This document shows, in pieces, positions 1-7,250 of a stretch of 12,872 nt of DNA. The stretch lies in contig JABXHG010000199.1 in assembly GCA_013393545.1 (NCBI GenBank), positions 1-12,872 on the forward strand, given 5' to 3'. The notes below the pieces were generated by a model. That model saw nothing but the letters and a program-made list of their open reading frames with translations. It was not told the origin of the DNA and did no database searches. The position numbers and the translations under genes were made by a program. The stretch is from Alteromonadaceae bacterium. GTDB lineage: Bacteria; Pseudomonadota; Gammaproteobacteria; Pseudomonadales; Oleiphilaceae. Position 1 is the first letter of the stretch; the number at the start of each line of letters is the position of its first letter.

Positions 1-399
1 GCCAGCGGCACCGATGCAAGCGGAACCAGTGTGACCGTTAACGGCAGTCCGTTTGGCTTTACGGCTGGTGACGCAGAGAGAGCCACTGTTAACGGCGTCG
101 ACATCACAACGCAAAACGGTGCCGACAAAGCGATGGTCAACCTTGACTACGCCATCCAGAAGATCAACAGCCTGAGGGCGGATCTGGGTGCGGTGCAGAA
201 CCGATTTGAATCAACCATTGCCAACCTGAGCACAACCACTGAAAACCTTTCCGCTTCCAACAGTCGGGTCAGGGACGCAGACTTTGCGAAAGAAAGTGCG
301 GAGTTGGCACGCACTCAAGTCCTGCAACAGGCAGGTCTCTCAGTCTTGTCACAAGCCAACGCGAGGCCACAACAGGTACTCCAGTTGCTGCAAGGCTAA
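1..399 (+). CDS. fliC: Flagellin, C-terminal part (5' end outside window)
   Basis: This is the structural subunit of the flagellar filament, exported and assembled outside the cell. The frame is open from base 1 to the TAA at 397-399, so 132 codons are visible and the start lies upstream. The last 90 or so residues are the conserved D1/D0 helix: a region starting near NLDYAIQKINSLRADLGAVQ, then NRFESTIANLSTT, then the hallmark RDADFAKESAELARTQVLQQ and the terminal QANARPQQVLQLLQG. The first 40 or so residues (Ser/Thr/Gly/Asn-rich) belong to the variable D2/D3 surface domain, where O-glycosylation usually occurs. The gene converges on a sugar-biosynthesis operon at 444-4969, which suggests, but does not prove, that this flagellin is glycosylated. 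Identification as flagellin is secure; which paralogue it is cannot be told. Confidence 0.96.
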   Translation, partial: ASGTDASGTSVTVNGSPFGFTAGDAERATVNGVDITTQNGADKAMVNLDYAIQKINSLRADLGAVQNRFESTIANLSTTTENLSASNSRVRDADFAKESAELARTQVLQQAGLSVLSQANARPQQVLQLLQG

Positions 400-400
400 C

Positions 401-433
401 AAAAAAAGCGGACCCAGCCGGGTCCGCTTTTTT
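401..433. terminator. Bidirectional rho-independent terminator
   Basis: A perfect 9-bp stem, AGCGGACCC (407-415) with GGGTCCGCT (420-428), encloses the loop AGCC. It is flanked by an A-run on the left (401-407) and a T-run on the right (428-433). The symmetric A/T flanks mean it can terminate the flagellin transcript (+) and also the glycan operon arriving on the minus strand, whose last stop codon is at 444-446. Confidence 0.93.
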
Positions 434-443
434 GTTTGGTTTC

Positions 444-1271
444 TTACCGCTCTATCCCCGCCCAACGGCGCTCACGACGGTACAAACGGGTCATCATTGA
501 GCCCCAATAAGCATGGGCGCTTCCCTCATTAACCCCGTGAACCGCTCGCAGCCAACAAAGATCATCCTCATCTTTTCGATAGACTGAGTTTCGATACAGA
601 TCAACGTGATCAACCAGAACAAACCCTCTTTCCGCAAGCAGGCGATCGACAAGCGCCGAGGTAAAGTGCTGAAAATGGCTCGGATAATGATGCTGTACCC
701 ATTGATCACGGTACAGGTTTGCCACTGTTGACGACGCATCCGGGGTGGCAGTGATAAAGAAAAACCCATCGTCAGCCACAAGATCCGTCAAACTCTCAAC
801 CACGCCCCGAAAATCCAGCACGTGCTCCAGAACACCTCGCAACGTGACCAGCCCCATCGATTTCGGCTCCAGCGAGGGCAGTGTTTTCCGGTACCCTTTC
901 TTTTTCAGTTGCTCAACGGCTCCGGGCGAAAGGTCATCCCCAAAAGCCGCAGTTGCGGGCACACCACCTTCAGAAACGAGCGCGTCAAGGAAGTATCCAC
1001 CGGAGGCACCATAATCAAAAACCGGCGCAGGGAGTGGCCCACCCAGACTGCTTTCCATCCAACGAATTTCCTGGACGTAAGAGATGGCGCGAGCCGCATT
1101 CTTCGTTTCAGACTCCTGATGGTTTTTCTCGTGGTACTGACTGTAATGTTGGTCGATTTCCTCCAGTGTGGGAGGCGGAACCGTGCAAATGTACAGGCAA
1201 TCATTACAACGCTCATAACGGCCTGTCCAAGGCTTCAAATCATCACTTCCACAAAACCGACATCGTTTCAC
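444..1271 (-). CDS. Zinc-ribbon class I SAM-dependent methyltransferase
   Basis: The 275-residue protein probably transfers a methyl group from S-adenosylmethionine to a sugar. The N-terminus carries a four-cysteine zinc-binding motif, C4-x2-C7 ... C22-x2-C25, followed by a Rossmann methyltransferase domain. Motif I is VFDYGASGGYF (residues 84-94), and a post-motif region reads LRGVLEHVLD (144-153). This layout matches the sugar C-methyltransferase type (zinc ribbon plus Methyltransf_23-like domain), known from deoxysugar pathways. The start is GTG at 1269-1271, which overlaps the end of the preceding PseG-like gene by 29 bases. A GGGGA sequence lies 8 bases upstream of that start. It is the last gene of the operon. 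The enzyme class is clear; its substrate, and whether it methylates C, N or O, is not. Confidence 0.85.
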   Translation of the reverse strand: MKRCRFCGSDDLKPWTGRYERCNDCLYICTVPPPTLEEIDQHYSQYHEKNHQESETKNAARAISYVQEIRWMESSLGGPLPAPVFDYGASGGYFLDALVSEGGVPATAAFGDDLSPGAVEQLKKKGYRKTLPSLEPKSMGLVTLRGVLEHVLDFRGVVESLTDLVADDGFFFITATPDASSTVANLYRDQWVQHHYPSHFQHFTSALVDRLLAERGFVLVDHVDLYRNSVYRKDEDDLCWLRAVHGVNEGSAHAYWGSMMTRLYRRERRWAGIER

Positions 1272-2199
1272 AAGCTACATCCCCGTTTACCAATTTGTGA
1301 ACAAGCTCCTGCCAGAAAGAGGCCTGTATTTTTTCTTCCAGGGCGCCGCAGGCCCCCACCATGCTCATGCGGCGACCTCTATCCTCACTAAGCACGTCAA
1401 TGGATGCCAACAGACTGCGGATGTCGCCTTCTCGTGACCGAAGAGAACACCCCAATGATTCCAGAAATCCATAGGCCGGGGTGAAATCAGAGCGACTCCG
1501 AATAACCGACGGGATCCCGAGCAAGGCAATTTCAATCGCACTAAGCCCACCCTGGCAAACAACCAAGTCACACCCCGAAAAACCATAATACGGGAATGGG
1601 TCATCCTCGCACTCACGAAGCTTGTCGTTCAGAAACCGGGACAAGGTCCTGGGAAGCCCCTGACTGTCTCCCAACGTAATCGTGCGATGCCCTAAATTTC
1701 CCAGTTCGGCCTCAAGCAAGGGCGTAAGCCCTTCAACATCCGCGCCACCCATCGAAATTCCGACGGTGAAATGCCGCCCCCCGGCCTCAACCGGGGCCGC
1801 CATCACGCCCGGTCGGTTGCAAACCAGTGCCGATAAATCAGTGACATAATGTTCCGGCACAGTCATGCCATTCAGGGCAGGCGCCACCACCAGATCGGCC
1901 ACCTCGTTGATGTCCGAGACGTAAGACAGGGAAACCAGAGTGCCCGCCCGGACCTTGGCGGCAAGTTCCTGACGCAGCTGAAGGCCATCAGCAAACACCA
2001 CGTCAGCATCAACCGCGTCCCCGAGCGCAAAATCGCGAGCCAGGGAGGCATCTTCCCATGGCTCGCGATTGATGACCTTTACCGTTACGTCGCACTCACC
2101 GGCGAGAATCTGCTTCAGTATCATGCAGCGTGATATATGGCCCCAGCCCACCCGATGGCCGACCTCGGCAACGATCAACACCCGCGGGCGCAACGTCAT
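1243..2199 (-). CDS. PseG/SpsG-like nucleotide-sugar hydrolase or glycosyltransferase-fold protein
   Basis: The 318-residue protein resembles PseG, which removes UDP from a 2,4-diacetamido-trideoxyhexose before condensation with phosphoenolpyruvate. It has a GT-B fold layout. The N-terminal GWGHISRCMIL (18-28) matches the PseG GxGHxxRC signature, with H21 at the place of the catalytic histidine. The second domain starts around VGISMGGAD (146-154) and carries the donor-binding GGLSAIEIALLGIPSV (217-232). It follows the NeuB-like gene with a 4-base ATGA-type overlap (2196-2199), so the two are translationally coupled. The downstream methyltransferase gene starts inside its 3' end. Sequence outside these motifs looks distant from classical PseG, so the substrate may be a different UDP- or CMP-sugar. 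An SpsG-like role is an equally good description. Confidence 0.8.
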   Translation of the reverse strand: MTLRPRVLIVAEVGHRVGWGHISRCMILKQILAGECDVTVKVINREPWEDASLARDFALGDAVDADVVFADGLQLRQELAAKVRAGTLVSLSYVSDINEVADLVVAPALNGMTVPEHYVTDLSALVCNRPGVMAAPVEAGGRHFTVGISMGGADVEGLTPLLEAELGNLGHRTITLGDSQGLPRTLSRFLNDKLRECEDDPFPYYGFSGCDLVVCQGGLSAIEIALLGIPSVIRSRSDFTPAYGFLESLGCSLRSREGDIRSLLASIDVLSEDRGRRMSMVGACGALEEKIQASFWQELVHKLVNGDVACETMSVLWK

Positions 2200-3185
2200 G
2201 TCAGATCTTCTTTCATGATCGGCGCCCCCTTTTCACCCGGAGAAACCAGTTTGCGCCCTATCACGGTCTCGACATCCTCAAGAGCAAAGTCCCGCTCAGG
2301 GCGCAGGTACGCAATATCCTCCCGCTGAACAACATGGCCAGCCGGCAAATCGTCCCTGAAATACAGACCTCTGCGGGCCCGCTGCGCGGTATAGCGTTCC
2401 GCGTCTGTCGGCTCTTTTCGGGCACCCTCCAACGCGGGTTTGACACTCCGGACCATCCTGCAATACATAGCAAGTTCTTCAGGTGTCACGGAATGCTTCA
2501 CGTCCAGGCCACCATTGGCCGGTGAAAGCGTAAAGTGTTTCTCGAACCATTCAACGCCCAGAGAGGCCGCCAGCATAGCCGCGCCATATCCCAGCGAGTG
2601 ATCAGAGTAGCCAATGGGAACGCCATAGCGTTGCTGGAGCCAGGGAATGGTGCCAAGCAGGGCCTCATCACACTCGTGTGGATAGGCAGCAACGCAGTGC
2701 ATCACCACAATGTTGGACGTATGGCGCATCAAGCGATCAACCGCCGTATCAATCTGCCTGGTTGTCGACATCCCCGTAGAGACAATAACCGGACGGCCGC
2801 TTTTACCCGCGGCATCAATCAGTTCCATGTAATTGTTATCGCCACTGGCGATCTTGATAAAGGGAGGGTCGGTCTCGAGCAGTTCATCCAGGGAATGCAA
2901 ATCAAACGGCGTGGAGCTGACACAACGATAACCCGCCAGATCGGCGGCCCGGTCTGCCACTGCCCTATATTCCTGATGCGGAATCCGCGAGTGGTGCCGC
3001 AACCATCTCACATCGTCAATATTGTACGTGCCATATTCATACTGACCGCCGGCATACAACTCCTCATCGCGAATCAGTTGAAACTTTACATAATCAGCCC
3101 CGGCCCTGATCGATGTCTCCGCGCAATTCCAAAGCAGAGGTACCGAGCCAAAATGGTTCATTGCCGCTTCTGAAATAATCTTCAA
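2196..3185 (-). CDS. NeuB/SpsE-family sialic acid-like (nonulosonate) synthase
   Basis: The 329-residue enzyme should condense phosphoenolpyruvate with a six-carbon amino sugar to give a nine-carbon 2-keto acid. The NeuB TIM-barrel spans about 1-245. Visible motifs are ISEAAMNHFG (4-13), GADYVKFQ (29-36), SSTPFD (90-95), IKIASGDNNYMEL (110-122), STGMST (136-141), GYSDHSLGYG (192-201) and WFEKHFT (213-219). H196 and H217 have the same 21-residue spacing as the metal-binding histidines of meningococcal NeuB. A C-terminal SAF (antifreeze-like) domain covers about 270-329. The usual GPDHxxS motif reads GLDVKHS (226-232), a departure at the histidine. The start is TTG at 3183-3185, supported by a GGAGG six bases upstream; the nearby ATG runs straight into a stop. 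The product (sialic, legionaminic, pseudaminic or other) cannot be told. Confidence 0.92.
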   Translation of the reverse strand: MKIISEAAMNHFGSVPLLWNCAETSIRAGADYVKFQLIRDEELYAGGQYEYGTYNIDDVRWLRHHSRIPHQEYRAVADRAADLAGYRCVSSTPFDLHSLDELLETDPPFIKIASGDNNYMELIDAAGKSGRPVIVSTGMSTTRQIDTAVDRLMRHTSNIVVMHCVAAYPHECDEALLGTIPWLQQRYGVPIGYSDHSLGYGAAMLAASLGVEWFEKHFTLSPANGGLDVKHSVTPEELAMYCRMVRSVKPALEGARKEPTDAERYTAQRARRGLYFRDDLPAGHVVQREDIAYLRPERDFALEDVETVIGRKLVSPGEKGAPIMKEDLT

Positions 3186-3186
3186 A

Positions 3187-4248
3187 TCATGCCTCCAATA
3201 ACTTCAAGAACCGACGGATACCGGCTTCCTGAATGCCTCGCAATTGCTCCCAACGGGCCGGCGCCTCAATGCGGCCCGGAAGCGACGCAAGCCGTGCTTC
3301 AATCTTTTCGCCAACCGAATCGCATTCCTCAATAATGTTCAGGTCAAGGTCACGCATATCCAGCGTATCGATCAAGCTCTCCGAACGCTCATCATAGGAA
3401 AGGTTAAGCGTGGGACGGCCAAGTGACCAAAGCGGCAGACTGGTGTGAACCCTGAACGAAATGGCTTCACTGACGTCATTCAGGATTTGAAAGTACTCGT
3501 AAACATCGCTGGTATACAGAATTTCCCGACCAAACGACATCGCATACTCAATATCCCGCTGGTCATTACAGAGCACCACTGCGGGCTTACCCTGCCTCCG
3601 CTCCAGTACCTGCAAGCAATGCTCGGAGAGCGCGTGAACGTGGATCTTGCGGGAAAGGGGAATATTCATCTGTTCTGGGTTTCTCACCGCAAGCAGTGGA
3701 AACCGCCCCTCTTCCGAGCCGTTTACATCAAACTCCGCAGCCGCCAATTCCGAAATATACACCGAGGGACATCCACCAACTTCATGGTCCGAATGCCGCA
3801 TGACGGATTCGATGTGCTTTCGGGTTGCCTCATCCCGTGAAAGCACCACGTCCGCTCGCTCAAGCAAGGCTAAAAGATCGGAATCACTGATGGCATCGGT
3901 GCGCCGGACATAGGTGAGATCAGGCCCATAAATACGCCCGTAGGAAGAGGAATAAACCAGCATCGGACGGCGCAGTGCCTGCAGCGCCGTTCGGTCAATG
4001 GCAATTTCGCCGTTTTCAAAAAGATTGCCACCGCCAACAATCACACCATCAGCCGTCTGGTTGATGTCATACACAATTTGCTTTGTCAGCCCAGCCTTTG
4101 AGCCAAAGCCGGATGCCGGCACCGTGATAAAATTAATGCCCCGATCCGACAACCTACCCAGCATCCGCCGAACAGACTGCTGAATCATGAAGTTGCCGAT
4201 ATTAAAGCCCGGACCAAACGGACAGATGTGATAGATATTAAGTCGCAT
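3187..4248 (-). CDS. Polysaccharide pyruvyl transferase family protein
   Basis: The 353-residue protein belongs to the CsaB/WcaK-like family, which transfers pyruvate from phosphoenolpyruvate to sugar hydroxyls as a ketal, although some members act on other donors. The fold is GT-B-like. Recognisable elements are the N-terminal GPGFNIGNFMIQQSV (12-26), the glycine-rich GVIVGGGNLFENG (68-80), the SRDEATRKHIES segment (137-148) and the C-terminal SFRVHTSLPLWSLGRPTLNL (264-283), where R266 and H268 correspond to the conserved donor-binding region. The ATG start overlaps the preceding cytidylyltransferase gene by 11 bases, and the next gene begins one base after its stop, so it sits in the middle of a compact operon. 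It could decorate the finished sugar or act on a different glycan residue. The family is secure; the substrate is unknown. Confidence 0.85.
   Translation of the reverse strand: MRLNIYHICPFGPGFNIGNFMIQQSVRRMLGRLSDRGINFITVPASGFGSKAGLTKQIVYDINQTADGVIVGGGNLFENGEIAIDRTALQALRRPMLVYSSSYGRIYGPDLTYVRRTDAISDSDLLALLERADVVLSRDEATRKHIESVMRHSDHEVGGCPSVYISELAAAEFDVNGSEEGRFPLLAVRNPEQMNIPLSRKIHVHALSEHCLQVLERRQGKPAVVLCNDQRDIEYAMSFGREILYTSDVYEYFQILNDVSEAISFRVHTSLPLWSLGRPTLNLSYDERSESLIDTLDMRDLDLNIIEECDSVGEKIEARLASLPGRIEAPARWEQLRGIQEAGIRRFLKLLEA
3192..3196 (-). promoter_or_regulatory. Shine-Dalgarno GGAGG deciding a TTG start
   Basis: On the minus strand GGAGG lies six bases before the TTG at 3183-3185. The intervening bases contain the stop codon of the upstream gene (3187-3189). 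The only nearby ATG (3188-3190) is out of frame and is followed by TGA after one codon. The TTG gives the canonical NeuB N-terminus, so it is the likely start. Confidence 0.8.
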
Positions 4249-4969
4249 TCAAAAGCCTCTTTCGATAAGCGCATTCTACACGTTCCACGCTGCCGGGATG
4301 AGTTCCCCGAAACTCAGAATCTTTCCATAGCGATCTGAAAAAAATCGCATCTTCCTCGGTATCAACCGTCAACCGCACATCCGGTGCAAAACGAGAGAGG
4401 CCAAGGTCATCGGCGACAATATTTTTGACTGCCCCGAGTGGAACGTTTTTAACGATAGGGGTTATGTGTTCACGCTCCTGCGCCGTGGCCTTGTCGGTAT
4501 CGATGCCCAGGATCGTATCCGCCCGATACATCTCAAGCGAGACTCCATAGGGAAAAGAACGTTCGATAAGATTGGTTATCATCGCGGTTCCATCTTCAAG
4601 CGCCGGCGATGCGGCTGCTTTCTCAATAAGAGCCTGGAGCAACAGAGGGCTGTCCGCATTCAAACGCCAGAGCCAATCCTGCGGGTAAAGCCTGGCCACC
4701 TCCGCCAACCGGACCAACGGAAGAGAATCCCCCCGGACAACATCAACACCCATAGCCGCAGCAGCACGCACGATGGGCTCATCCACAGCTCGGTCAGTTG
4801 TCGCAACAATTGGCGGGGAAAACTCTGCACGCTTCTGAACCAAAGCTGCCACCTGGGCCAGCAGTTCTTCAATGATCGACTTCCCGCCGAGCAGCGGTTC
4901 AAGAACCTTCCCAGGCAGTCGCCGGGAATCAAGCCTCGCAAATATCACAGGAACAATACGTGAACTCAT
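4238..4969 (-). CDS. SpsF/NeuA-like cytidylyltransferase
   Basis: The 243-residue protein most likely activates a nonulosonate as its CMP-sugar, using CTP. The nucleotide-binding signature IFARLDSRRLPGKVL (9-23) sits at the extreme N-terminus, as in SpsF and NeuA-type enzymes. Further along are LWRLNADSPLL and a DTEEDAIFF stretch, both typical of this nucleotidyltransferase fold. The frame is open up to 5047, but I chose the ATG at 4967-4969. It puts the signature at the normal distance from the N-terminus and has an AAGAG upstream, whereas the extra 26 residues are basic and unlike the family. It is the first gene of the five-gene minus-strand operon and overlaps the next gene by 11 bases. 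Being SpsF-like rather than classical NeuA, its sugar acid is uncertain. Confidence 0.86.
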   Translation of the reverse strand: MSSRIVPVIFARLDSRRLPGKVLEPLLGGKSIIEELLAQVAALVQKRAEFSPPIVATTDRAVDEPIVRAAAAMGVDVVRGDSLPLVRLAEVARLYPQDWLWRLNADSPLLLQALIEKAAASPALEDGTAMITNLIERSFPYGVSLEMYRADTILGIDTDKATAQEREHITPIVKNVPLGAVKNIVADDLGLSRFAPDVRLTVDTEEDAIFFRSLWKDSEFRGTHPGSVERVECAYRKRLLNAT

Positions 4970-5076
4970 ATTAAGCAATCTCTTAACACGGCAGCGGGCG
5001 CGGATACTCAGTGCGCTTTGAAGTATTCTGACCACGCAGCATAACACCAGGAACAGAATTTGACGTCCCCCAAAAC

Positions 5077-5092
5077 TGGCACACCTTTCGCA
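5077..5092 (+). promoter_or_regulatory. Sigma-54 (RpoN) promoter candidate for the TPR gene
   Basis: The 16 bases TGGCACACCTTTCGCA match the sigma-54 consensus TGGCACR-N4-TTGCA with one mismatch (TCGCA for TTGCA). The invariant GG (5078-5079) and GC (5090-5091) are separated by exactly 10 bases. The start site would fall near 5103, giving a leader of about 70 bases before the ATG at 5175. In polar flagellates sigma-54 drives the middle flagellar genes, which fits the neighbouring flagellin and suggests the TPR gene is in the flagellar regulon. Confidence 0.65.
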
Positions 5093-5174
5093 ACCACTTC
5101 CTTATACATCGGCAAAACGTCAAAAAACTGCAGACCTTTGCCGCTTTCGAATTTGGCTGGTAACGAGGTGTTCC

Positions 5175-7178
5175 ATGCAAGCACAACATCAGGAAGTCCA
5201 ACTCCCACGCTCCACCCAGGCGCAGGTTGCGCGGCTGGTTTTGCAGGCCAACCTGGCTTATAGCGAGTCCAATAGCCAGGGGCTGGCGTTTGCCCAGCGG
5301 CTTCAGGCGCGCAAGGAAGCCCGGGAGTACCTGCAACAGGCGCTTCAGCTGCAGGCAGACAACGCCACCGCGTTGGGCCTGCTGGGCCGCGTGGAGATGG
5401 ACGACGGCCAGCTGGAGAAAGCCCATGCGTTGTTCAATGAAAGCCTGAACAGTCAGCCCGGGCAGGAGCAGCAGTACTGCAACCTGGGCTACTGGGCCTT
5501 GAAAACCGAACGCCCGGCACTGGCGGAGGAGTATTTCGTTGCCGCTCTGGAATGCAACCGGCAATCCGCCGCCGCCTTCTGCGGCATCGCCCACGCGCGC
5601 CGCCTGCAGGGCCAGTTTGATGTGGCCTACCTGCACTACCGCAAGCTGCTGCAAACCGGTTCCGACTGGGATTCCATCTACTCCGGCATGCTCACCTGTG
5701 CCCAGCACCTGAATGTTCACCAAGCCGACAAAGAATTGGCGCAAGATGCCATCGCCCTGCTGAAGAAAGACGGCCTGCCACACCAGGAAATCGGCCGGTT
5801 TGTCGGCGCCATCATTGAACAGGAATACGACCTGGCCAACCCGAATGCCGAAGTCTTCCTGGACGCCGCCGCCGAAGACGAGCTGCTGATTCTGGCCCTG
5901 CAGAAAACCCTCATGCCCAACGCCGGCGTGGAGCAACTGGTAGCCCTGCTGCGCCGTGGCATCATGGCCGAAGTAGCCGAAACCGCCAGTCTGCGCGACG
6001 AGCTTCAAACCCTGTGCCTGGCCATCGGCGAATACGCCGAGCGCACCGGCTTCGCCATCACCGCCGAGGAAGACGAAGAGCAGCTGGCCGGCACCATTAA
6101 CGAAAGCATCATGGCACAGTTCGCCGTGGGCGAAGCGCAGGAAGACCTGATTGGCTCGCTGATGATCAGCGCCATGTACGGCGCCCTGTTCCATCAGGAT
6201 TTCGCCATGCAGCTGGGCCAGTGGAGCCTGATGGACTGGCCGCTGGGCATGCAGCCTCTGATGGCGGCGAGCTACTACAACCGCGCCGAAGAAGAAGCTA
6301 TCAAACAGAATTTCGAGGAAAAAGCCGAAGAACTGTGCCTGGCCAAAACCGACGTGCCACAGGCGTGGCCGGCGTGGAGCCAACTGGCCTACCGCACCGA
6401 AACCAGCCTGAAAACCGTTATGGAACAGGAACTGGGCCTGAGTGCCGACAACCTGCCAGACACCCTGCGCCTGATGGTGTGCGGCGCCCAATCCGGCCAG
6501 CGCGCCATGGAATTGGCGCAATACCTGGACGACGTGGAAATCATCGCCGTGGATGAATCCCTGGCCAACGTGGCCAAGGGTACCCGCATGGCGCAGGAAC
6601 TGGGCATGGACAACATCGTGTTCTGGCCCTGGTCCATCGCCCAGCGCTTCGTGCTGGACGGCCACCGCGTGCACTGGGTGGAAGTCGGCCGCCTGCCCTC
6701 ACCGGCCATGACCGACCTGTCCCTCGCCAAACTGGTGAAAAGCGCCTCCGTGGCCGGTGCGGTCGTGCACATGCACACCGGCATGGGCGAACAAACCGCC
6801 GGCGACAAACAAATCCGCCAGCTGATTGCCGAACACAACCTGCAACCCACCCGCACCAGCCTGCGCCAGCTACGCCGCCTGGTACTGGCCGAACGCGGCG
6901 AAGCCGTCTGGCAGGAACTGCTGCAGGAAGACGACTTCTACAGCCTCGGCGGCTGCCGCGACCGCTGGTTCCGCCCACAGGATAGTGAGCAACTGCAGAA
7001 CCTGCTGGCCATGGTGAGCAACGAAGTGGACTGGAAACTGGTCAAAGCCCGGGATGAAGACGGCCACAGCCTGGCCACCGGGCCGGTCCAGCGGCAGATT
7101 CAGGCCGAAGCGCTGGGCAGTGAGGTGCAGAGTTTGATGGGGCAGAATCTGAGTGTTTACTTTCAGCGGCGGAGATGA
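5175..7178 (+). CDS. TPR protein with a degenerate SAM-methyltransferase-like C-terminal domain
   Basis: The 667-residue soluble protein has no signal peptide. Residues 15-165 are TPR-like helical repeats, for example YLQQALQLQADNATALGLLG and AEEYFVAALECN. A helical linker follows to about 425. Residues 430-600 resemble the methyltransferase part of TPR-methyltransferase fusions, including LMVCGAQSGQRAMELAQYL (433-451), EIIAVDESLANVAKGTRMAQ (455-474) and DFYSLGGCRD (587-596). From family knowledge the loop should read like GCGTGQ. Here it is GAQSGQ, losing the central glycine, and the usual LHHL-type motif after it is absent, so catalysis is doubtful. GAGG at 5165-5168 lies six bases before the ATG. 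Placed divergent to the glycan operon and behind a sigma-54 site, it may be a scaffold or partner for flagellin modification; that role is inference. Confidence 0.8.
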   Translation: MQAQHQEVQLPRSTQAQVARLVLQANLAYSESNSQGLAFAQRLQARKEAREYLQQALQLQADNATALGLLGRVEMDDGQLEKAHALFNESLNSQPGQEQQYCNLGYWALKTERPALAEEYFVAALECNRQSAAAFCGIAHARRLQGQFDVAYLHYRKLLQTGSDWDSIYSGMLTCAQHLNVHQADKELAQDAIALLKKDGLPHQEIGRFVGAIIEQEYDLANPNAEVFLDAAAEDELLILALQKTLMPNAGVEQLVALLRRGIMAEVAETASLRDELQTLCLAIGEYAERTGFAITAEEDEEQLAGTINESIMAQFAVGEAQEDLIGSLMISAMYGALFHQDFAMQLGQWSLMDWPLGMQPLMAASYYNRAEEEAIKQNFEEKAEELCLAKTDVPQAWPAWSQLAYRTETSLKTVMEQELGLSADNLPDTLRLMVCGAQSGQRAMELAQYLDDVEIIAVDESLANVAKGTRMAQELGMDNIVFWPWSIAQRFVLDGHRVHWVEVGRLPSPAMTDLSLAKLVKSASVAGAVVHMHTGMGEQTAGDKQIRQLIAEHNLQPTRTSLRQLRRLVLAERGEAVWQELLQEDDFYSLGGCRDRWFRPQDSEQLQNLLAMVSNEVDWKLVKARDEDGHSLATGPVQRQIQAEALGSEVQSLMGQNLSVYFQRRR

Positions 7179-7183
7179 AGGTG

Positions 7184-7208
7184 CGGGGAGCGAAGCTCCC
7201 CGGCTTTT
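7184..7208 (+). terminator. Probable terminator of the TPR gene
   Basis: A perfect 8-bp stem, CGGGGAGC (7184-7191) with GCTCCCCG (7195-7202), encloses GAA and is followed by GCTTTT. It starts six bases after the TPR stop codon. The T-run is short (four), so it is a modest terminator. Confidence 0.6.
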
Positions 7209-7210
7209 GC

Positions 7211-7250
7211 TCCCCCTCTCCCTAACCCTCTCCCGCAAGGGGAGAGGGAA
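7211..7250. repeat. Outer inverted repeat, left copy
   Basis: A 40-base GC-rich palindromic element with core CCCTCTCCC-GCAAG-GGGAGAGGG. Its reverse complement matches 8025-8064 at 38 of 40 positions; the only differences are the two bases TT versus CC. It belongs to the same repeat family as the other GC-rich palindromes in the window and lies just after the TPR gene terminator. Confidence 0.88.

Noticed and set aside
2535..3173. Plus-strand open frame of 212 codons
   Set aside because: It is a shadow of the NeuB-like gene, with no recognisable motif and low-complexity composition.
5008..5208. 66-codon minus-strand frame in the divergent intergenic region, with a protein-like string (KGVPVLGDVKF) loosely reminiscent of a MurD segment
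   Set aside because: It overlaps the sigma-54 site, the Shine-Dalgarno and the start of the TPR gene. It has no ribosome site of its own that I can see, and the resemblance covers only about ten residues. It could be a remnant, but the support is too thin.
4983..6674. Long minus-strand open frame of 563 codons opposite the TPR gene
   Set aside because: It is antisense to a frame with clear TPR and methyltransferase-like motifs. Its translation is a His/Gln/Gly/Val-rich string with no domain, as expected from third-position GC bias.
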